NCBI GenBank assembly: GCA_028583405.1
Contig: CM053260.1
Span: 18,243,401 to 18,307,400 of the forward strand
Direction: 5' to 3'
DNA from: Pogonophryne albipinna
Lineage: Eukaryota > Chordata > Actinopteri > Perciformes > Artedidraconidae
DNA: 64,000 nt
Position 1 is the first letter of the stretch. Every line of letters begins with the position of its first letter. The notes below the pieces were generated by a model. That model saw nothing but the letters and a program-made list of their open reading frames with translations, was not told the origin of the DNA and did no database searches. The translations under genes and the position numbers were made by a program. Shown in pieces: positions 14,415 through 28,700 of this stretch.

Positions 14415-17400
14415 GTAAGACCCTGCTGTTTCGTCCACATGCTTTCGTTTTTGACAGCATGATGCGTTGTATGTGTATTACCTTTGACATAATCGTGGGA
14501 TGAGTCCAAAAAGCTGCCAGAGAGATTTTTTTTAAATATATTTGCTGTTACTTAACTGGTCTTAATCCAAAACAGTTCCTTCTCTTATAACTGCTTTTAC
14601 TTCATGTAGCGTACCGGGTCAAACAAAGACAGCTTGGTTTTTTTTCTCCCACAAGCAGACACAATTTCTAGCAACTAGGCACACATTGCGCTCAGCTGCA
14701 CACACACCTTTACCCTCGCAGCTTCCGTGGCTTTCGCCTCAGGGTTTCCTCACATCACCCTGCTGTGTGTGTCTGCTGTCTGTGTGTAATAGTGGCTTTT
14801 GGCACCACGACAACAGCTTGTGTATTGTGCAGCAATAATTCTGTCGTGGCCCATAAGGCCATAAGCAGGCCGAGATGAATGACTGTGTATGGAAATACTG
14901 CCTTGTTTTTACATAGCCAAACACTTCATTAGCATAAAAGCTAATATCAATCGTGCTGGGTGGCGACATGCAAGGCAAAACTAGTGTTTGTCAACTGCTG
15001 GAGTGTATGCAAGGATATGAGTGATGGACACGCGGTCATAGTGTGTTTTCGCTGTGCGTTTCTTTCACTGTCCAATAGTCGACACACATCAAGTGGCACA
15101 GAAAAGTGCATATCTTCTCAATGGACTTATGGATGTAAATCCACTGCACTCCCAAGTGACTGACAGTGATGCCTGTTCTTTATCTGACTGATGCCTCACA
15201 CACATAAATGCTGAAATACACACACGCGTAGACACAATCCGACGCTATCTCCTTGTGTTTGTAGTCTGACTCTCCCTGTTATCTCTATGCAGATTAAAAC
15301 CCCCCCACCCTCTTCCCCCCTTGTTGCCCCGGCCTTTATTAATTGGTCCACCTTTATCCAATTACTTTCCTCTTTATCTCTTCCCTCAACCGGAGCTGTG
15401 CAGAATCCCAAACACTAGCATGCTAAACCACAGCATCCGTGCCCACTAAAAACAACACACTGGGCCAGCCTTCACGCGTCACGGAGCTAATGTTAGCGGA
15501 TTAGTGCGCCCATCTGCAAGACATGGGGAGATCGCTGGCTAGCACACTCTGAGCTGAGAGAGGCCAGAGGGGCAACGGATGGATACACAGGAAAGGCCTG
15601 CAGTGGCGAAGGAAAATCGAAGAAAAGCAGGATGTGAAAGTAAACATATACTGTGTAGCAATATTGGTGGAAGAAAAAAAACAGGACTCTAGAATATCAG
15701 AACATTTTTATTAGCATAAGATCTTTCTCTATCCACATGCTGATTCCTGCAGGGATCTTTCCAAAAGAAATGTCTGGTGCAGGACAGTGTGTCTCAATGT
15801 AGAAGCTTGGTTAAAACCAGGACATGCAACAACAAAGAGTGAGAGCAAACCAAAGGGAATGATGGAGATAAAGAGTGAAAGAGAGGAAGTGTGAGCGAGG
15901 CAGCAGGAGGAAACAAGGGACAGACAGACCGGCTGAGGGTGCCATGTGGACACAGAGATCTCTGCCGTCACCTCTCCTGCCCAAGAAACCACCGACCACA
16001 TGCTCCAAGAGAATCCATCATCTTCACTGTCTCATACACACCATACACACAAACACACACACACACACAACTACTATACCTCCATGCACAAAAGTGTAAA
16101 CATTCTGACAGTGTCTTGCACACAGTCATTCATCATCCTTCTCCTACAGTAGCTGTCATATCCATTAGTTGCGCTCTCAATGCCCCAACAAGTACAGCTC
16201 TTCCTGTAGGCTAGACTTATCCTTCCCCTCTCCCGTCTCACTCTCTCTTTACACCCAATCCCTCACCATTTTAATGCTAATGTACCCCATATTTTTCTCA
16301 TCCTTCTTTTGCTTCCCCTTCTATGTGTGGATTATTAGTTAAAGAAAGGAGAAAGAGGACAGAAATGTGCCTCTCTTCCTTACCACTTTGTTTTTTATCT
16401 ACTCATAGAGTGAGGTTGAGTTAGCATGCTATAAGGGGCATGTTTCTGTGTGGGTGTGTCTGTCTGTGCACAACTTTTGCTTGCACCCTTAATTTAGACC
16501 TCAAACGATCCATTTCGCCGTGCTGTAGCTCATCTCTGAATACAAATAGCAGTGTTTAACATAAGAGTGAAATGGGCTCTCCTGATAGCAGACATTTCAC
16601 TCAGACCTTTGACGCGCCCTCCCGCAGAAGAACACAGTAGACAGGATTAAATAGGACTCATCTTCAGGCTTTGATCAAAGGCCAGATAGAAGTTTTCACG
16701 CAGGGTTGAAAGGTAGCTGCTCCTCGTGCCTGACTCTGTGTGGTCTGAGTGCTGTTGGATCTGGCAGGAAAAGAGAACATATTTTAGGAGCATCTGGTCA
16801 AATGTTAAAGTTCTTAGGGTAACAGCTGATCTTTGAATGTGCGCACTTCACTTGTAAGAACATGATCGACTCTTGTTCTTCCTGCGCATCACTTATTTAT
16901 TCTTCAATGTCATTACTACCCTGAAAATGAGTGCTAAAGCTTAAAAAATGAATAGTACATACAAATCGATAAACATCAGTGTCCTCATTCTGAATAAAAT
17001 AAACATTTAACAGTTGCACATCAATCATTTTCTTTTCTCCATCCTTACGTTTTTTTTGTCCTCTCATCTCCAACTGTATCTGAATCTTATGTTACCATGG
17101 CAACCCAAAGGATTTGTCGACAGGACTTTTTTTTCCCCCCCTTTGCGTTATGTTATGTTCTTCTCTCACAAAAACAGCACCGTCTTGTCCATCTTAAATT
17201 AGTTCAATCAAACAACCTGGTATTGAATACATTGTTTTGTTTTTTGATTGTCATGCAAAGCAATAGTAAGTTAAAAGAAACAAAATCCAACACAAAAAGT
17301 GTTGTTTGTTTTTGTGAACAGACTGTATCAAGATAGGGAAGAAAGCAAATGCAAAAAATTGATAGACAGAGGAAGCGGGGAAGAAATAAATATGAGTGAC

Positions 17401-18800
17401 ATTTCCAAATCAAATATGCATGAATCAACAATGCCTCCAATAGCACAACAAACAAATTCTTGAATTAAGGAGCGACCGGGCGGAAAATTGCAGGAGAGGA
17501 GTAAGAGTTTCTTTATTATATAAAGAAAGAAAGATAGAGAAGGGTTAGATGTGCGTTCCTTTATTCACATAGTCTCTTTTCCTTTCTCAAGAACATGACT
17601 GCTGTTTTCCTTCTCCACTTCTTCTTCTTCTTCTCCTTCCTTCCACACCCCTGAAGAGAAAGTGCTATTCTGAGCCAAAGCCTTGATGACTGCCAGGCAA
17701 GGTTTTGGGTGGTTGGGCTCAGCTATGTTAAGACATGCTTACGTGTTTGTTTTGCTGCAAAGCCAGGCTCAGTCTCACTCGAGCAATCAAGGCAGCGGTT
17801 AACTTGATTGAGATTTGTGGGCACAGAGCTTCTTTTTTCTGCCCTCCCTAAACTCTTAGGCTGTCGCACTTTGTTGTTTCCCTATGTTATTCCTCTCTCT
17901 TTCTTTGCTTCACTGCTTTTATTTTTCATTTGCAGTTTTGACCTACGCACAGACAATGCTGCCATTGTTTTTGGGGGTTTTGGTGCAGACTAAGGGAAAT
18001 CTAAGAGCGATGGGCAACACATACAAAATATAAAACACTTCCAGATGTGGTTAAATGGTTTTGTATTCATGTCCAAACACCATTTTTTGTCAGGATGTAG
18101 CGATTATTGACATGATGCTGTCTTGCACTTAATTTTGAATGTAATACAGTGTTTCTGTAAATCTCTTCAGCCTCAGTAGCTTCTTCATCCGTGTCCTCGG
18201 CGTCTGTATGCCATGGAATGTGTGGCTCCAGTGATGAATTTTTCACTCTTTTATAAATTCAACACCTTCCACTCCTCGCCTTCCTTCTGTCCCGTCTGCA
18301 TGGATGTACCATTGGTGGACTGATGTCACCCTCCTACTCATTCCCTTCTCTCTTCTCCATGAAATTAACACACACAAGTTGAAAATTGTTTGATGTATGC
18401 TTATTTGCTTTTCTTGCCCAGAGTTAAGGACAACACATGTTGCGAAATGAGCTTCGGAGGTGCTTTTAGGATCAATCTGTTGTGTTTTGACAGACCCAGT
18501 TTAGCTTCATGTGTCCATATTTTGTGCTAAGCTAATCTAACAATTTTTCTATAGCTCTATATTTTTTCCCTACGCATATGACAGTGTTGACCATTTACTT
18601 CTCAAACTGTTGAAAAGTCAATCTTATCATTGTTTTAATACACAATGGATTTGTACCACCTTAAGGCACACAGTACAGATAATGTGTATCAAAGCACACT
18701 ACAGCTGTGCTTGTAGACACACTCCTGTTTGTTGCCAATTATACAAATGTAATGTTAGTGTATGACACATTGTCCCTAGACCGTGCATTAATAAGAGAGG

Positions 18801-18836
18801 CTCGGTGTAGGCAGCACTCGGTGTAGGCAGCACTCG
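18801..18836. repeat. 16-bp tandem duplication
   Basis: CTCGGTGTAGGCAGCA occurs twice head to tail (18801-18816 and 18817-18832), and the first bases of a third copy (CTCGG) follow. Confidence 0.95.
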
Positions 18837-21800
18837 GAGCTAGGCGCATGAACATATTTACCCAACGCTGTCTTTCTCTCACACCCTTAACCAGGCACAT
18901 ACACTTATAGCACACAGCCTACACACACATTCTTAAACAGTCACAGAAACACATGCTTACTCTTTCCTTTCTCTCCCTGACACACACGCATGCAAAAACA
19001 CACACACACATCATGGTTGAAAGTTTTTTTTGCGATGGAGGTGTGAAGGCCTCGAGCCGTGACATTCTGGCACACTGTGTTTACCCTGGCTGGTACTCCG
19101 ACACTAAGCAGAACACGCACACGCACACACGCACTCCACAGAAGGACATCCCACAGATTGTAGGCCAAGGCCGCTTGAGGGGCCTCGCTATGTGTGCACG
19201 GCTATACGTGTGTGTTTGTTCCTACTTTTTAAATGTGTGTGACTGTCACTGGTTCTTATCTGGACAAAGCACAACCAGCAGCAGAGGGCTGCAGGGGGCA
19301 TGTGGGCGAGAGGTGTGGGGGGAGGGGGGAGAGAGGGCGAGTGGTTGAATGATATCCACACTTTCCCTTTTCTTCACCTTCCCTCTCTCCCTCCCGGTGT
19401 CTTTATCAGATAGAAAAACATGTCTTCTCACCTCATCATCCTTTACTTTTTTCCTTCTCTTCCCACGTGGTGCCGTCACCCAAATGTTCCGGCAGGTCTG
19501 TCTCCTCTTTCTGCCCACCGTCACCATCTACAGATTATATTCTTGTCCATCTGTCCTTTTTCCACCATCCTTTTCCTCGACTTATCTTACCTATCAACAT
19601 GCACAACGTACTTGTTTGCTCTTCCTCTCTATTTATTATACAATTTATTTTCTCCCTCCGCTTCATTGCACATGTAGCTTGTAGCTAGTGATTCTGCCTA
19701 ATATGAAGAGAGCACGTGCATAAGCCATGTCTAATACAAAATAAACAATGCTAGGAAGAGGGAACAAATACATTAGAAAATGGGTGGAGGTAAGATGCAA
19801 TATCCCACATGCTGCTTTCCAAAAACAATGCAGTTCTTCCAGGGCTTTATTTGTTTCAGGAGAACAAACCAAAGACAGACAGAGATGCTGTAATTGAGAC
19901 CAGATGTAAACGGAGAGAAGGGAAGAAAAAAAAGACAAGGGCAGGGAGGCGAGCGGGAACCTTGGCAGTAACAAGCGGCAGACTACATCCAGTGACGCCA
20001 TTTATTTTCCAAATGCATGGTTGAAGGGAAAGGGAGGGGAAGAGTGAAATTGAGGGAACATGGAGAGGAAGTGGAGGCGACAGGGTGATATAACCACATG
20101 TTTTCTTTGCTCGATGGATTTTAGTCGTGCCGTGATCGTCCAGTGTTTAAACCTTGGTTTGGTAGCGCTGCTCCTTGAGGTTCTGACGCTCCCCCCCGTC
20201 TTTGTGAACTTCCTGAAGAAAGTTCTCCGACACTGTCCAAGAATCAATTTCAGCCTCAGGGAAATCAGAGTGGGATGTATCAGGTGTTTTGGCAAACTCT
20301 CTTGTACATCTCTCTAATTTGTTGAGAACAATGGGTTGGATTGAGAAAGTGTTTTTTGAGTAGGGCTAAATTGATTCAGCCCCTCAGTCACGCTCTACTC
20401 CTGCGTGTGTTGTTCTTCCCACACGATCATCCTGTTTGTATCGGGGAGAGAATAAAAAGGCAGGAGAGATTTGGAATGTGTCCCCTGTGTGCACTCGCAC
20501 ATAGATGTGTTCGGAGGCTAACACACACGCATGGTCCATCACATATGCATGCAGATGTTTCATCTCTCCTTCTCTCTGTTGCTATTTTTAGCCTTACAGT
20601 CCCACAGCTTATCTTGCTTTTTTCTTCCAGCTCTTCCTTATGTTTTTTTAGAAGCTTTCACAAAATGTCCCTCACTTACTGCCGAAGCGTCCTCGCATCA
20701 ATCCCTCAGCAACAGAAGGCAGGGAGGGTGGCTGGGAGACACTGGAGAGAGCAGCCTGTCATACCCTAAGAAGTATGCTTAGTAGACAACTACACAAGGA
20801 CGGTTATATTTATGGAAGAGGGTGGAGTTTAGCAAATGCAGCTTTAAGAGTTATGCAGATTCGAAGGACGCTGTCTTGGTTTAATTGGTTTAAAAGTGTT
20901 AATCCTAATGTGACATTGAGAAAAAGTTAAGCAGTTGGAAGACACTGGAAAAGCGCAAGTGTAAGGTGCAATATCGCGGCTAGGTTATTCTCTCCTTGAT
21001 ATAATCTTATGCCACCCGGCAAGGCCCATTGATGCAGCGAGTATCTTTGCCAACATGCTGGCTGCAGCGATGAATACAAGATCAGCCTAATGAAGGGCTG
21101 ACGCAAAGCAAAGATTCACAAATACACAGAAATAAGGTGAGTTGATGCAAAGAGGTTTGCTGACCCTGCACAAGATTGTGTGTCAGTGGAAGGTCTCAAT
21201 GGTTTAATTATTGAGGCTGTATTAAATCTTCATTCCCTGAACACTCACATTCAACCCAGCTAATGGTGAACACAGATGAATATTGCATTTGCGCCATCAA
21301 CCCCTCGTGTGTGTCAGCGAGAGGAAGCAATAGATGCAGAGTCACTGAGAGAAAAGGCAGTCAGAGAGCAAAGAATAACACTGCAAAGTGAGCTGATGGA
21401 AAAAACTAACTCAAAGATGCGGGCCGAGCAGAGAAAGAGAGAGAGAGAAAGAGTGTGATTGAGAAACAGTGACCGCCTGCTGGGATGGAGAGGCATACAG
21501 AAAGAGAGTGGGGGAAAAGGAACCTGTAGCGTGCTGCGATGGCCAATCTCACAAGAGCAGCTAACTGTCTCTGTCATGTTGGGCTTTTCACCCTGCTGTT
21601 TTAGTAAAGTGGCCTGCAGTGATTTTGATTCCATCCTCCATTTAGCTGACACAATTGCTCTCCCATGGTAACCCAAGATGGTCAGTGACATACAAGCTTT
21701 GGAGACATGGAGATGGACCATGGTGGCAGTGGAGCGCTGGATATCAGTGTATTATTATACAGTCTGATTTAAGATTCTGAAAAAGTGATATTTCCCCCAC

Positions 21801-23242
21801 CAACATTCATTCATTCCTGTTCTTATGTTTGCCTTTTTGCCTCCTAGTGGCGAGCAGCATTGTTGCCGCAGACGACACACTAATGCTTGGGCAGTCGTTT
21901 TCATTTTTTAGTGATTTAAAAAAGTAAAAAGGAGAAAATGGCTTGAATTATATGTTTTCTCCTAAAAATAAGTCTGGCAGTAATATATTTATTCACTGAT
22001 ATGGCATTTTACAACTTGAACTTTGAGTCATTTTGACGACAATATTTTTGGCTGCCAATTCATACATGCAGCCTCTTAAAGAGATTGTGTGTGATGTGTG
22101 AATGTAGCATTATGTTCTCAGCGCAGTGGGATAGATTGTGCACAGGTCAGGGAGAAACTGAAACGTCTGTGCTATTCTGTTGTTTGTTTTCTCAGTGGCA
22201 AAACTCAGTGTGTTTCTGGCCTCTTCATCTGGTTTCCGTTCTTCTCAAATGGCGAGTTGGATAGCTGTCTGCACACAATTTAAATTGTAAACTCAGTAAA
22301 CCTTTCCACTCTTTAATTACCAACCATTAAACACTGGGGGGACAATTAAATGATAAATTGCGTATGTATCGATAAAGGGAGTTGATTTTTTTTAAAAGCT
22401 GAATGTTAGTTTCAAACCTTGGTGTGTATGTCCAATTCCTTTTGATAAGAAAAATCTACTTTTAGTGTATCTCCGTGCCGCAGAAATGCATTCAGAAAAA
22501 AAGAGCCACTAGTCAGCAGACAGGAGAGCGAATCTACTTCTGAAATCAAGGTTCGTCTTTGAAAAGCTGAAAAGCACAAGGTTTGATCGCTGCTGACATA
22601 TCTGGGTTAGAATGATAACAGGGTGCCAGGAGTCCCCCCCTCCCCCTCCTCCTCACCCACTCTATGAAAATCCAGGAGGAGAAAAAAAAGAAGACGTTCT
22701 AAAAGACAATATTCACACAGTCCTGCTTCTTATTGTTTTATAGCATATATTGTGGCGCGTCTATGTCGAGGGGATAGAGTGTAGGTTTGGCAGCTTGCTT
22801 GTAAGTCAAGGATAAGGGATTATGAGATGAAATCAACATGTATGTGCCTGGGTGGTACATCAAAGCACAGAGACTGAGTGTGTGCATGTAGGTAATTTAT
22901 AAGAAGAACATACGGTAGATTCAGTTGAGCTCTGAGACTTTCATAATCCGCACTGAATAACTTTCATGTCACACATTCCCCTGCATCTCTATTTAATGCA
23001 ATCTCTCCTTTCTGTGCTTCCTCATTCCTATGCACTCGCTCACTTTTCCCATTTCCTCCTCATCTCTTTCTCTCTTCATCTCTTCCTCCCTGCATCACCA
23101 TTCTGCTTGGAAACGAAGGACGTGGGCGGACAATCTCACAGTCCCTTTCAAGGTTCAAAGTCCCTTTTCTTCCCTCGCTCCTGCACTGTTCTACATGTTG
23201 CTGCCTTATTAAGTTGTTCCACTCTCACTCTCTCTCCCCCAG

Positions 23243-23261
23243 CCCCCCCCCCCCCCCCCCC
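23243..23261. repeat. C homopolymer
   Basis: Nineteen C in a row inside a pyrimidine-rich stretch. Its length in the assembly may be unreliable. Confidence 0.9.
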
Positions 23262-23560
23262 ACCCCCTACAGAAAGTGTCTGGTTGGCCACAGAACATCT
23301 TTTTGGTTTCTGCCAGCTAATGAGCCTGCCTTACATTTGCGGGCACACACTCTTTGTTCACACATGTACATGCCTCCATGTATGCAACACATCCTTATTA
23401 TATTATATTTAGATTTTTTAATCATATAGAGATGTATGCTATATATCTTGTGGATGTTAACCTACATTTTAAATAGACACGCCTACACACACTCCTTCTA
23501 GTGTAACTGATTTAAGGGGTAGGCTTTTATTGTCTTTGTGGCTGGTACGAGTCCTAATGA

Positions 23561-23561
<1 letters not shown>

Positions 23562-23618
<57 letters not shown>
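23562..23618. repeat. (CA)n microsatellite, 57 bp
   Basis: Uninterrupted AC dinucleotide run that continues into a short TATATA. Confidence 0.97.
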
Positions 23619-23624
<6 letters not shown>

Positions 23625-24694
23625 GTACAAAGACACACGCCCACGCACATACACCTACTGCAACAAACACGTGGCTGCAGGCCAGCTGGTACATGGGAGA
23701 GGAGCGTATGTGATCCTAGCTTTGACATTATAATGCAAGACATGCCATGACCTTACAGTATATTACCTTTCTCGTATTAATTAAGGAATGATTTGGAAGC
23801 AGTCGTCCATATGGTTTAAAATGTAAGAACAATGGAAATATACATATTGTGTAATTCTATACAATATATGCTTCTTTCTCAAAAGATTACTCTCATCAAT
23901 CACCAATCATATGTGTTGTTAAAAGAATCGCACGGATAACAAAAAAAAGGAAAATACATAAGCTAAAATACAGGTCATGTTCGTGAACTTGGCATAAAAA
24001 CATTTGCATTTATCTTTGAAGTATTTTACAATTGACTCTGTGCCAGCCAGATAAACACCAGACCACTGATGTGTGGGAACTTCTTTGTTTGGCATAATAT
24101 TTAGTAGCATTTGAACTTTTTTTCAATTATTTCCCACACTGTTTGTACTATTCTCACCACACTGTTAAACTTTAGTTTTTCTTCCCGCTTTCTTCTCTGT
24201 AGTTCGTGAATATTTACAATTGATATCCATAAGGACAAACTAATGGCTTGTAGAAGAAGAAAAACCTCCTCCTTTGGTTTGTGTGTTTGTTTTATCAAGG
24301 CTAGAAAGAAGCACAATTCTGCTGCAAGAAGAGTTTAAGTGATTGAATTTTAAATGAAATCATATTGGTTGCCTATAATGGTATCTGAGTTCACTAAAAG
24401 GCATTACATAGGGCAGAGGCCTCATTCCCATTGGATTTTTAAACAGCTAAAACGAATGACACGTCACCTCATGTATGTTGCTTTGGATGAAAGGATCCAC
24501 CCAGTGCCATATATTGTAATATAATATTAATGTGGATTGTAACGGTTCACCTTTAGTTCAAGGTTACAGACGGCTCTTTGGTTTCCTACATATGTCACAT
24601 GGCCTGAAAGGGGGGGACAGGGACGGGACATGTCGACAGGCGGTGGGGGAACATTCAAAACTCTTCATATACCCCCTTGTCAGGAGCCTATGAA

Positions 24695-24696
<2 letters not shown>

Positions 24697-24735
<39 letters not shown>
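24697..24735. repeat. (CA)n microsatellite, 39 bp
   Basis: Uninterrupted AC dinucleotide run. Confidence 0.97.
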
Positions 24736-24738
<3 letters not shown>

Positions 24739-25283
24739 TGACTGTCCCTCTTATGTGTACCAGTGTGCCCCCCCCCCCGCTCCTCTGTGGCCACCCATGC
24801 CATCTCATCTCTCCCGTGGGCTCCGCATATCGCTTTACTTCATTATTTAGCGTGTTATTTTTTCTCCTCCCTGATCTATAGTCCCCACATCACAGAGGCG
24901 GCTAATTAATTATAGATGGAATTTAAGGTGGGGGGGGGTGTTCGAGGGAGATTGGGGGTTTAAAAAAAACGACCAGACACCCGCCTCATTACATATGCGC
25001 AGTGTTTTTGGAGCTTTATTAATTCATATCTTGTCAGGCTACACCAAAGCCTTCAGAACTCTTTTGGCTTTTTAATACATTTATTTATTTATATATCATC
25101 CCGCTATCGCTGTTGTCTTCCTCCTCCCAGCCCTCGCTCTCCCCCCCGCCCAACTCAATCTACAGTATGTCTTGATTCTAATCTCTCACCTTCTACATGT
25201 CTGCACACACACACATGCACACCAACCTTCTGACTGTCTCATTATCAGTGCTTGGCGAATGTTAAAAGGTGTTTTGCTCACTT

Positions 25284-25745
25284 CAAATCAAATCAAGTTT
25301 GATTTATATAGCACATTTATAAACGATTTTTGGTCGAGCCAAAGTGCTGTACATATAATAAAAATAGCCTACAGTAGAGACACTTTGCAGCAAATACAAC
25401 AGCACAGATTGTTCAGAATATCAGTATGAGAAATACGACACCCTCTGTCCTTAGACCCTCACATCGTACAAGGACAAACTTCCGGAGAAAACCCACTTTA
25501 AGGGGAAAAAATGGGAGAAACCTCAGGGAGAGCAACAGAGGAGGGATCCCTCTCCCAGGACGGACAGACGTGCAATAGATGCTGTGTGTAAATCGAAGAG
25601 ATAATACATTTTACAGCATATAGACCGATTGTTAGGAAATGCATGTGTCTGTAATAAGAAGATGAATCCACGAGGATGTCAGCTACAATCCTGTGGAAGC
25701 CATCAGGGAAGCAGCATGACGAGACCCAAGGCAGGACCGCACTTG
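25284..25745 (+). repeat. dispersed teleost repeat, family not named
   Basis: Begins with AAATCAAATCAAG followed by TTTATATAGCAC and CAAAGTGCTGTACA. It continues through a segment with AGAAACCTCAGGGAGAGCAA, GGAGGGATCCCTCTCCCAGG and GACGGACAGACGTGCAATAG. I recognise these phrases from many copies scattered through percomorph genomes. No terminal inverted repeats or target duplication are evident, and it has no coding capacity. The class (SINE-like or non-autonomous DNA element) and exact ends are uncertain. Confidence 0.6.
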
Positions 25746-28700
25746 TGAGAAGAGATTATCTTATCCGCCTGCTTGTATTATACATTTGTTTCCTATAATT
25801 TTTTCCCATTTGTCGTGGAATGAGTTGGTGCGGTACACATCAGCGTGCATTGAAAATGAAGGGAGAAATATTTCAGAACGGGCTTGACCTAAAATGACAG
25901 CTGCTCTGCTTTGAGAAAGCTCATGGCAACGTTCAATCAAAACTGGCATCTGGGTGTCGGCAGTGAAATGTCACAAAATATAGGTCAAGCATTGTACCAA
26001 TACTTTTGTTAGGAATAATGTTTTTCAGCTCTAGATAATATTTTATCTTATTTTGTATTCAGAACATTTTGGTTAAAATATACATCTTAATTTTATTCTA
26101 CATTATTATAAATGCCTTAACTGTTAACAAATGGGAACAGCGGAACCAGCCTTAGGCAGCGAAGCTAACAGCGGCCTTTAAGGGAAAACAAACAGAGAGA
26201 GGTACGGAAATCCCTCTGGGTACTTGGCTTTGAGCAGAGGTTGGAGACTTGGGCTTCTGCCATTAAAAACACACAATTGGTTACATATAGACTCATTCAC
26301 ATACTCAAAAACACAGACACAAACACTCACTTTTACAGTCCAATCTAATCGGGGTGTAAGAGCTTATTTCACAGTTAATGGGGGGCGCTCAGAAACAAAG
26401 AATTTAATATTTGGCAAAAGCAGCTTTCTGCAACAGTATTCTGTTGGTGTTAAAAATGCCTATGAAGATGTCAGAATTCAAACATGTTCAGTGATCGATA
26501 TCTCAAAATAGAGCAGATGTTTTCTTGCCGTGTTCTGGTGCGGGGAAACCATCTGTGGCGTGCATTCCTTCACGCTTCATTTCCACCTCGCACACATGTA
26601 ACTTTACGATAAAAGGATCTTTGTGGTTACAGTAGACAAAGTGAACCATATAATGAAGCAGGCTGTTGCTCTGTGCAGAAAAATATGTGCTCTGTTGCAT
26701 CGTGTGTAGATAAAAGTGTAAATCACATTGTATCGTCGAACCTAAGCATCACATACACACAAATAAAAAGACACATATTTTTCTTTACACACACATAATA
26801 CATACTCCTCTCTAAGAATCCCCTCATGGTCCTCCTGAAGTGTCACATCTGGCCCAGAAAAACCAAAGCATCCGTCTTCACAGATGAATTGAAAGTTGAG
26901 AAGTCAGGAAGAAGGGGGAACAAATAGAAAAAGGGTCTCTTCCAGCTTCAAACGAATCCCCCCGGTGAAATATTGTTTCAATGTACGCTGTACTTTGTAG
27001 CCCTAATGCCGGCTTTGAACTGTTTTGGCACCTGTCACAAATACTGATTAAATAGTTTCCCTCTCCAGAGCGCCATTTCCTTTATCTTTCTTGCATTTCC
27101 TCAAAATCCTCTTCTTCCTCCATCTCTTTCCCAGAAGCTCTTTCCGCTCTGTCTGGTACGCAGTGTGATCTCGTATTTGGAGCTTCATACGGTTGCACTT
27201 CTGAACTTTTGCAACATTTCCTCTATGAACTATCCAAACTTTAATTCACTTGCTTCTGGCTTTTGGCGTCATTATAGTCAGACTTTAAATTCTTTAATGT
27301 AAAGTTCGGATTCAATGTAGGAAGAGGCAGGGTTACTTTTTTAACACGTTTCTTATATACTTCCTAGACAATCTGTTTTCTGCTTCATGGTATGGCAACC
27401 TCAAAGGACTTGAACCAGCGTATACCATATGTGCATCCACCTTAAGATGACAATAGGACTGCATGAAGTAAAGGTATACTGACAACAATCAGACAGCTGA
27501 GTCAACACAAAGTCAATATGCAGATGAATTGAATAAAATCGCTTTGCCAATGGCTACGCTAACTTCTGACACACTGGCATCTACAAGTTAGCTTAAACAG
27601 CCCAATGCTGAAACCTTACTTTTTTTACTCATGGAACCTTTGACGATGCAAGCCCACAGCTCTTTTTTTTCACTGAGGACGGACTTCAAAAACTACAAGT
27701 GAAAATCAATCTCCACTTTCTTCACAGTCTCTTTCTCTCTCTACATCGCCGGTCCCCTCCATCAGTTTTCAAGCGTCGTCTGAGGCTCCAGGCTGTTAAT
27801 TATATAGGATGTTGTCAGGGGGTTTGGGTATGTTTTTGACTGTAGGACGGATGTAGTTGATGTTTAAAGAGACAGAAAAGGTGCTGAGGGATCCAGGCAA
27901 TCTTCTTAAATGTCTTTCTTCATACTTGGTTGTTCTATTTCTCCGTCTTTTGTACTTTCTTTAAACCTTTCCTTTTTATTTTTACTTTCCTACAGCTATC
28001 TGACATCCCTGTTTCTCTTTTTCTCTGTTCTGAATTAAATTGGCCTTCTCTGGTTTTCCTTTCTTTAAAAATCCTTTTCACATCCGTTCTCTCAGTCTAC
28101 TCCCTTCATTTCCTCCTCTCTCCAACTATCCCTTATTTCCCCCTCCTTCCTCTCTACATACTCCACCTCCCTCCATTATATTGAACAGCCCCCGCACCCA
28201 CCTTTCTCCTAGTTGATTATACATCAGGTCTTCTGTAGCCCGTTTCTTCCTCCTTTAGTATTCCCCTTTCTCATTATGTCGTATGCATGTGTTTGTGTGT
28301 GATCAGACACACAAGGCCAAGGCTAAGCAGCCTAATGAACAAACTCCGGCATTGTGTTCGGGCCCCGGGGACGCGCTGTAGCTTCTAATGTACAACAGCT
28401 CAGAGGGGGAAGAAAAATGCACTGACAGGGAGCCAGCTATCTGCTTAGAGGAAAATGTCCAACAATAAGCCAAGCAGAGGGTGTGCAGGGAATATTCGAC
28501 AAGAATCTGGTCGATGTTTCCTTATCCCAAGCTTTTCTGACTTGTCAACCTTGTCGTCCTATCCTGCGAATGGATGGGACAACACTGTCAATATCAGGCT
28601 CTTCTTCAGTCTTAATATATGTTACATTCGTTTAAGTATGGTTTCAAAGGGGATATAATTGTATTATTAACTTACTTTTTCAGTGCTTGTGCACATGTAG

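Noticed and set aside
20002..20317. Open frames on both strands, 97 and 85 codons
   Set aside because: Neither resembles a known protein, and frames overlap on opposite strands.
23562..23618. Regular short repeats, considered as a possible CRISPR-like or satellite array
   Set aside because: It is a plain CA dinucleotide microsatellite with no spacers.
24472..24500. TGTATGTTGCTTTGGATGAAAG resembles the 3' part of a common fish SINE-type repeat
   Set aside because: The match is short and imperfect with no adjoining recognisable repeat body.
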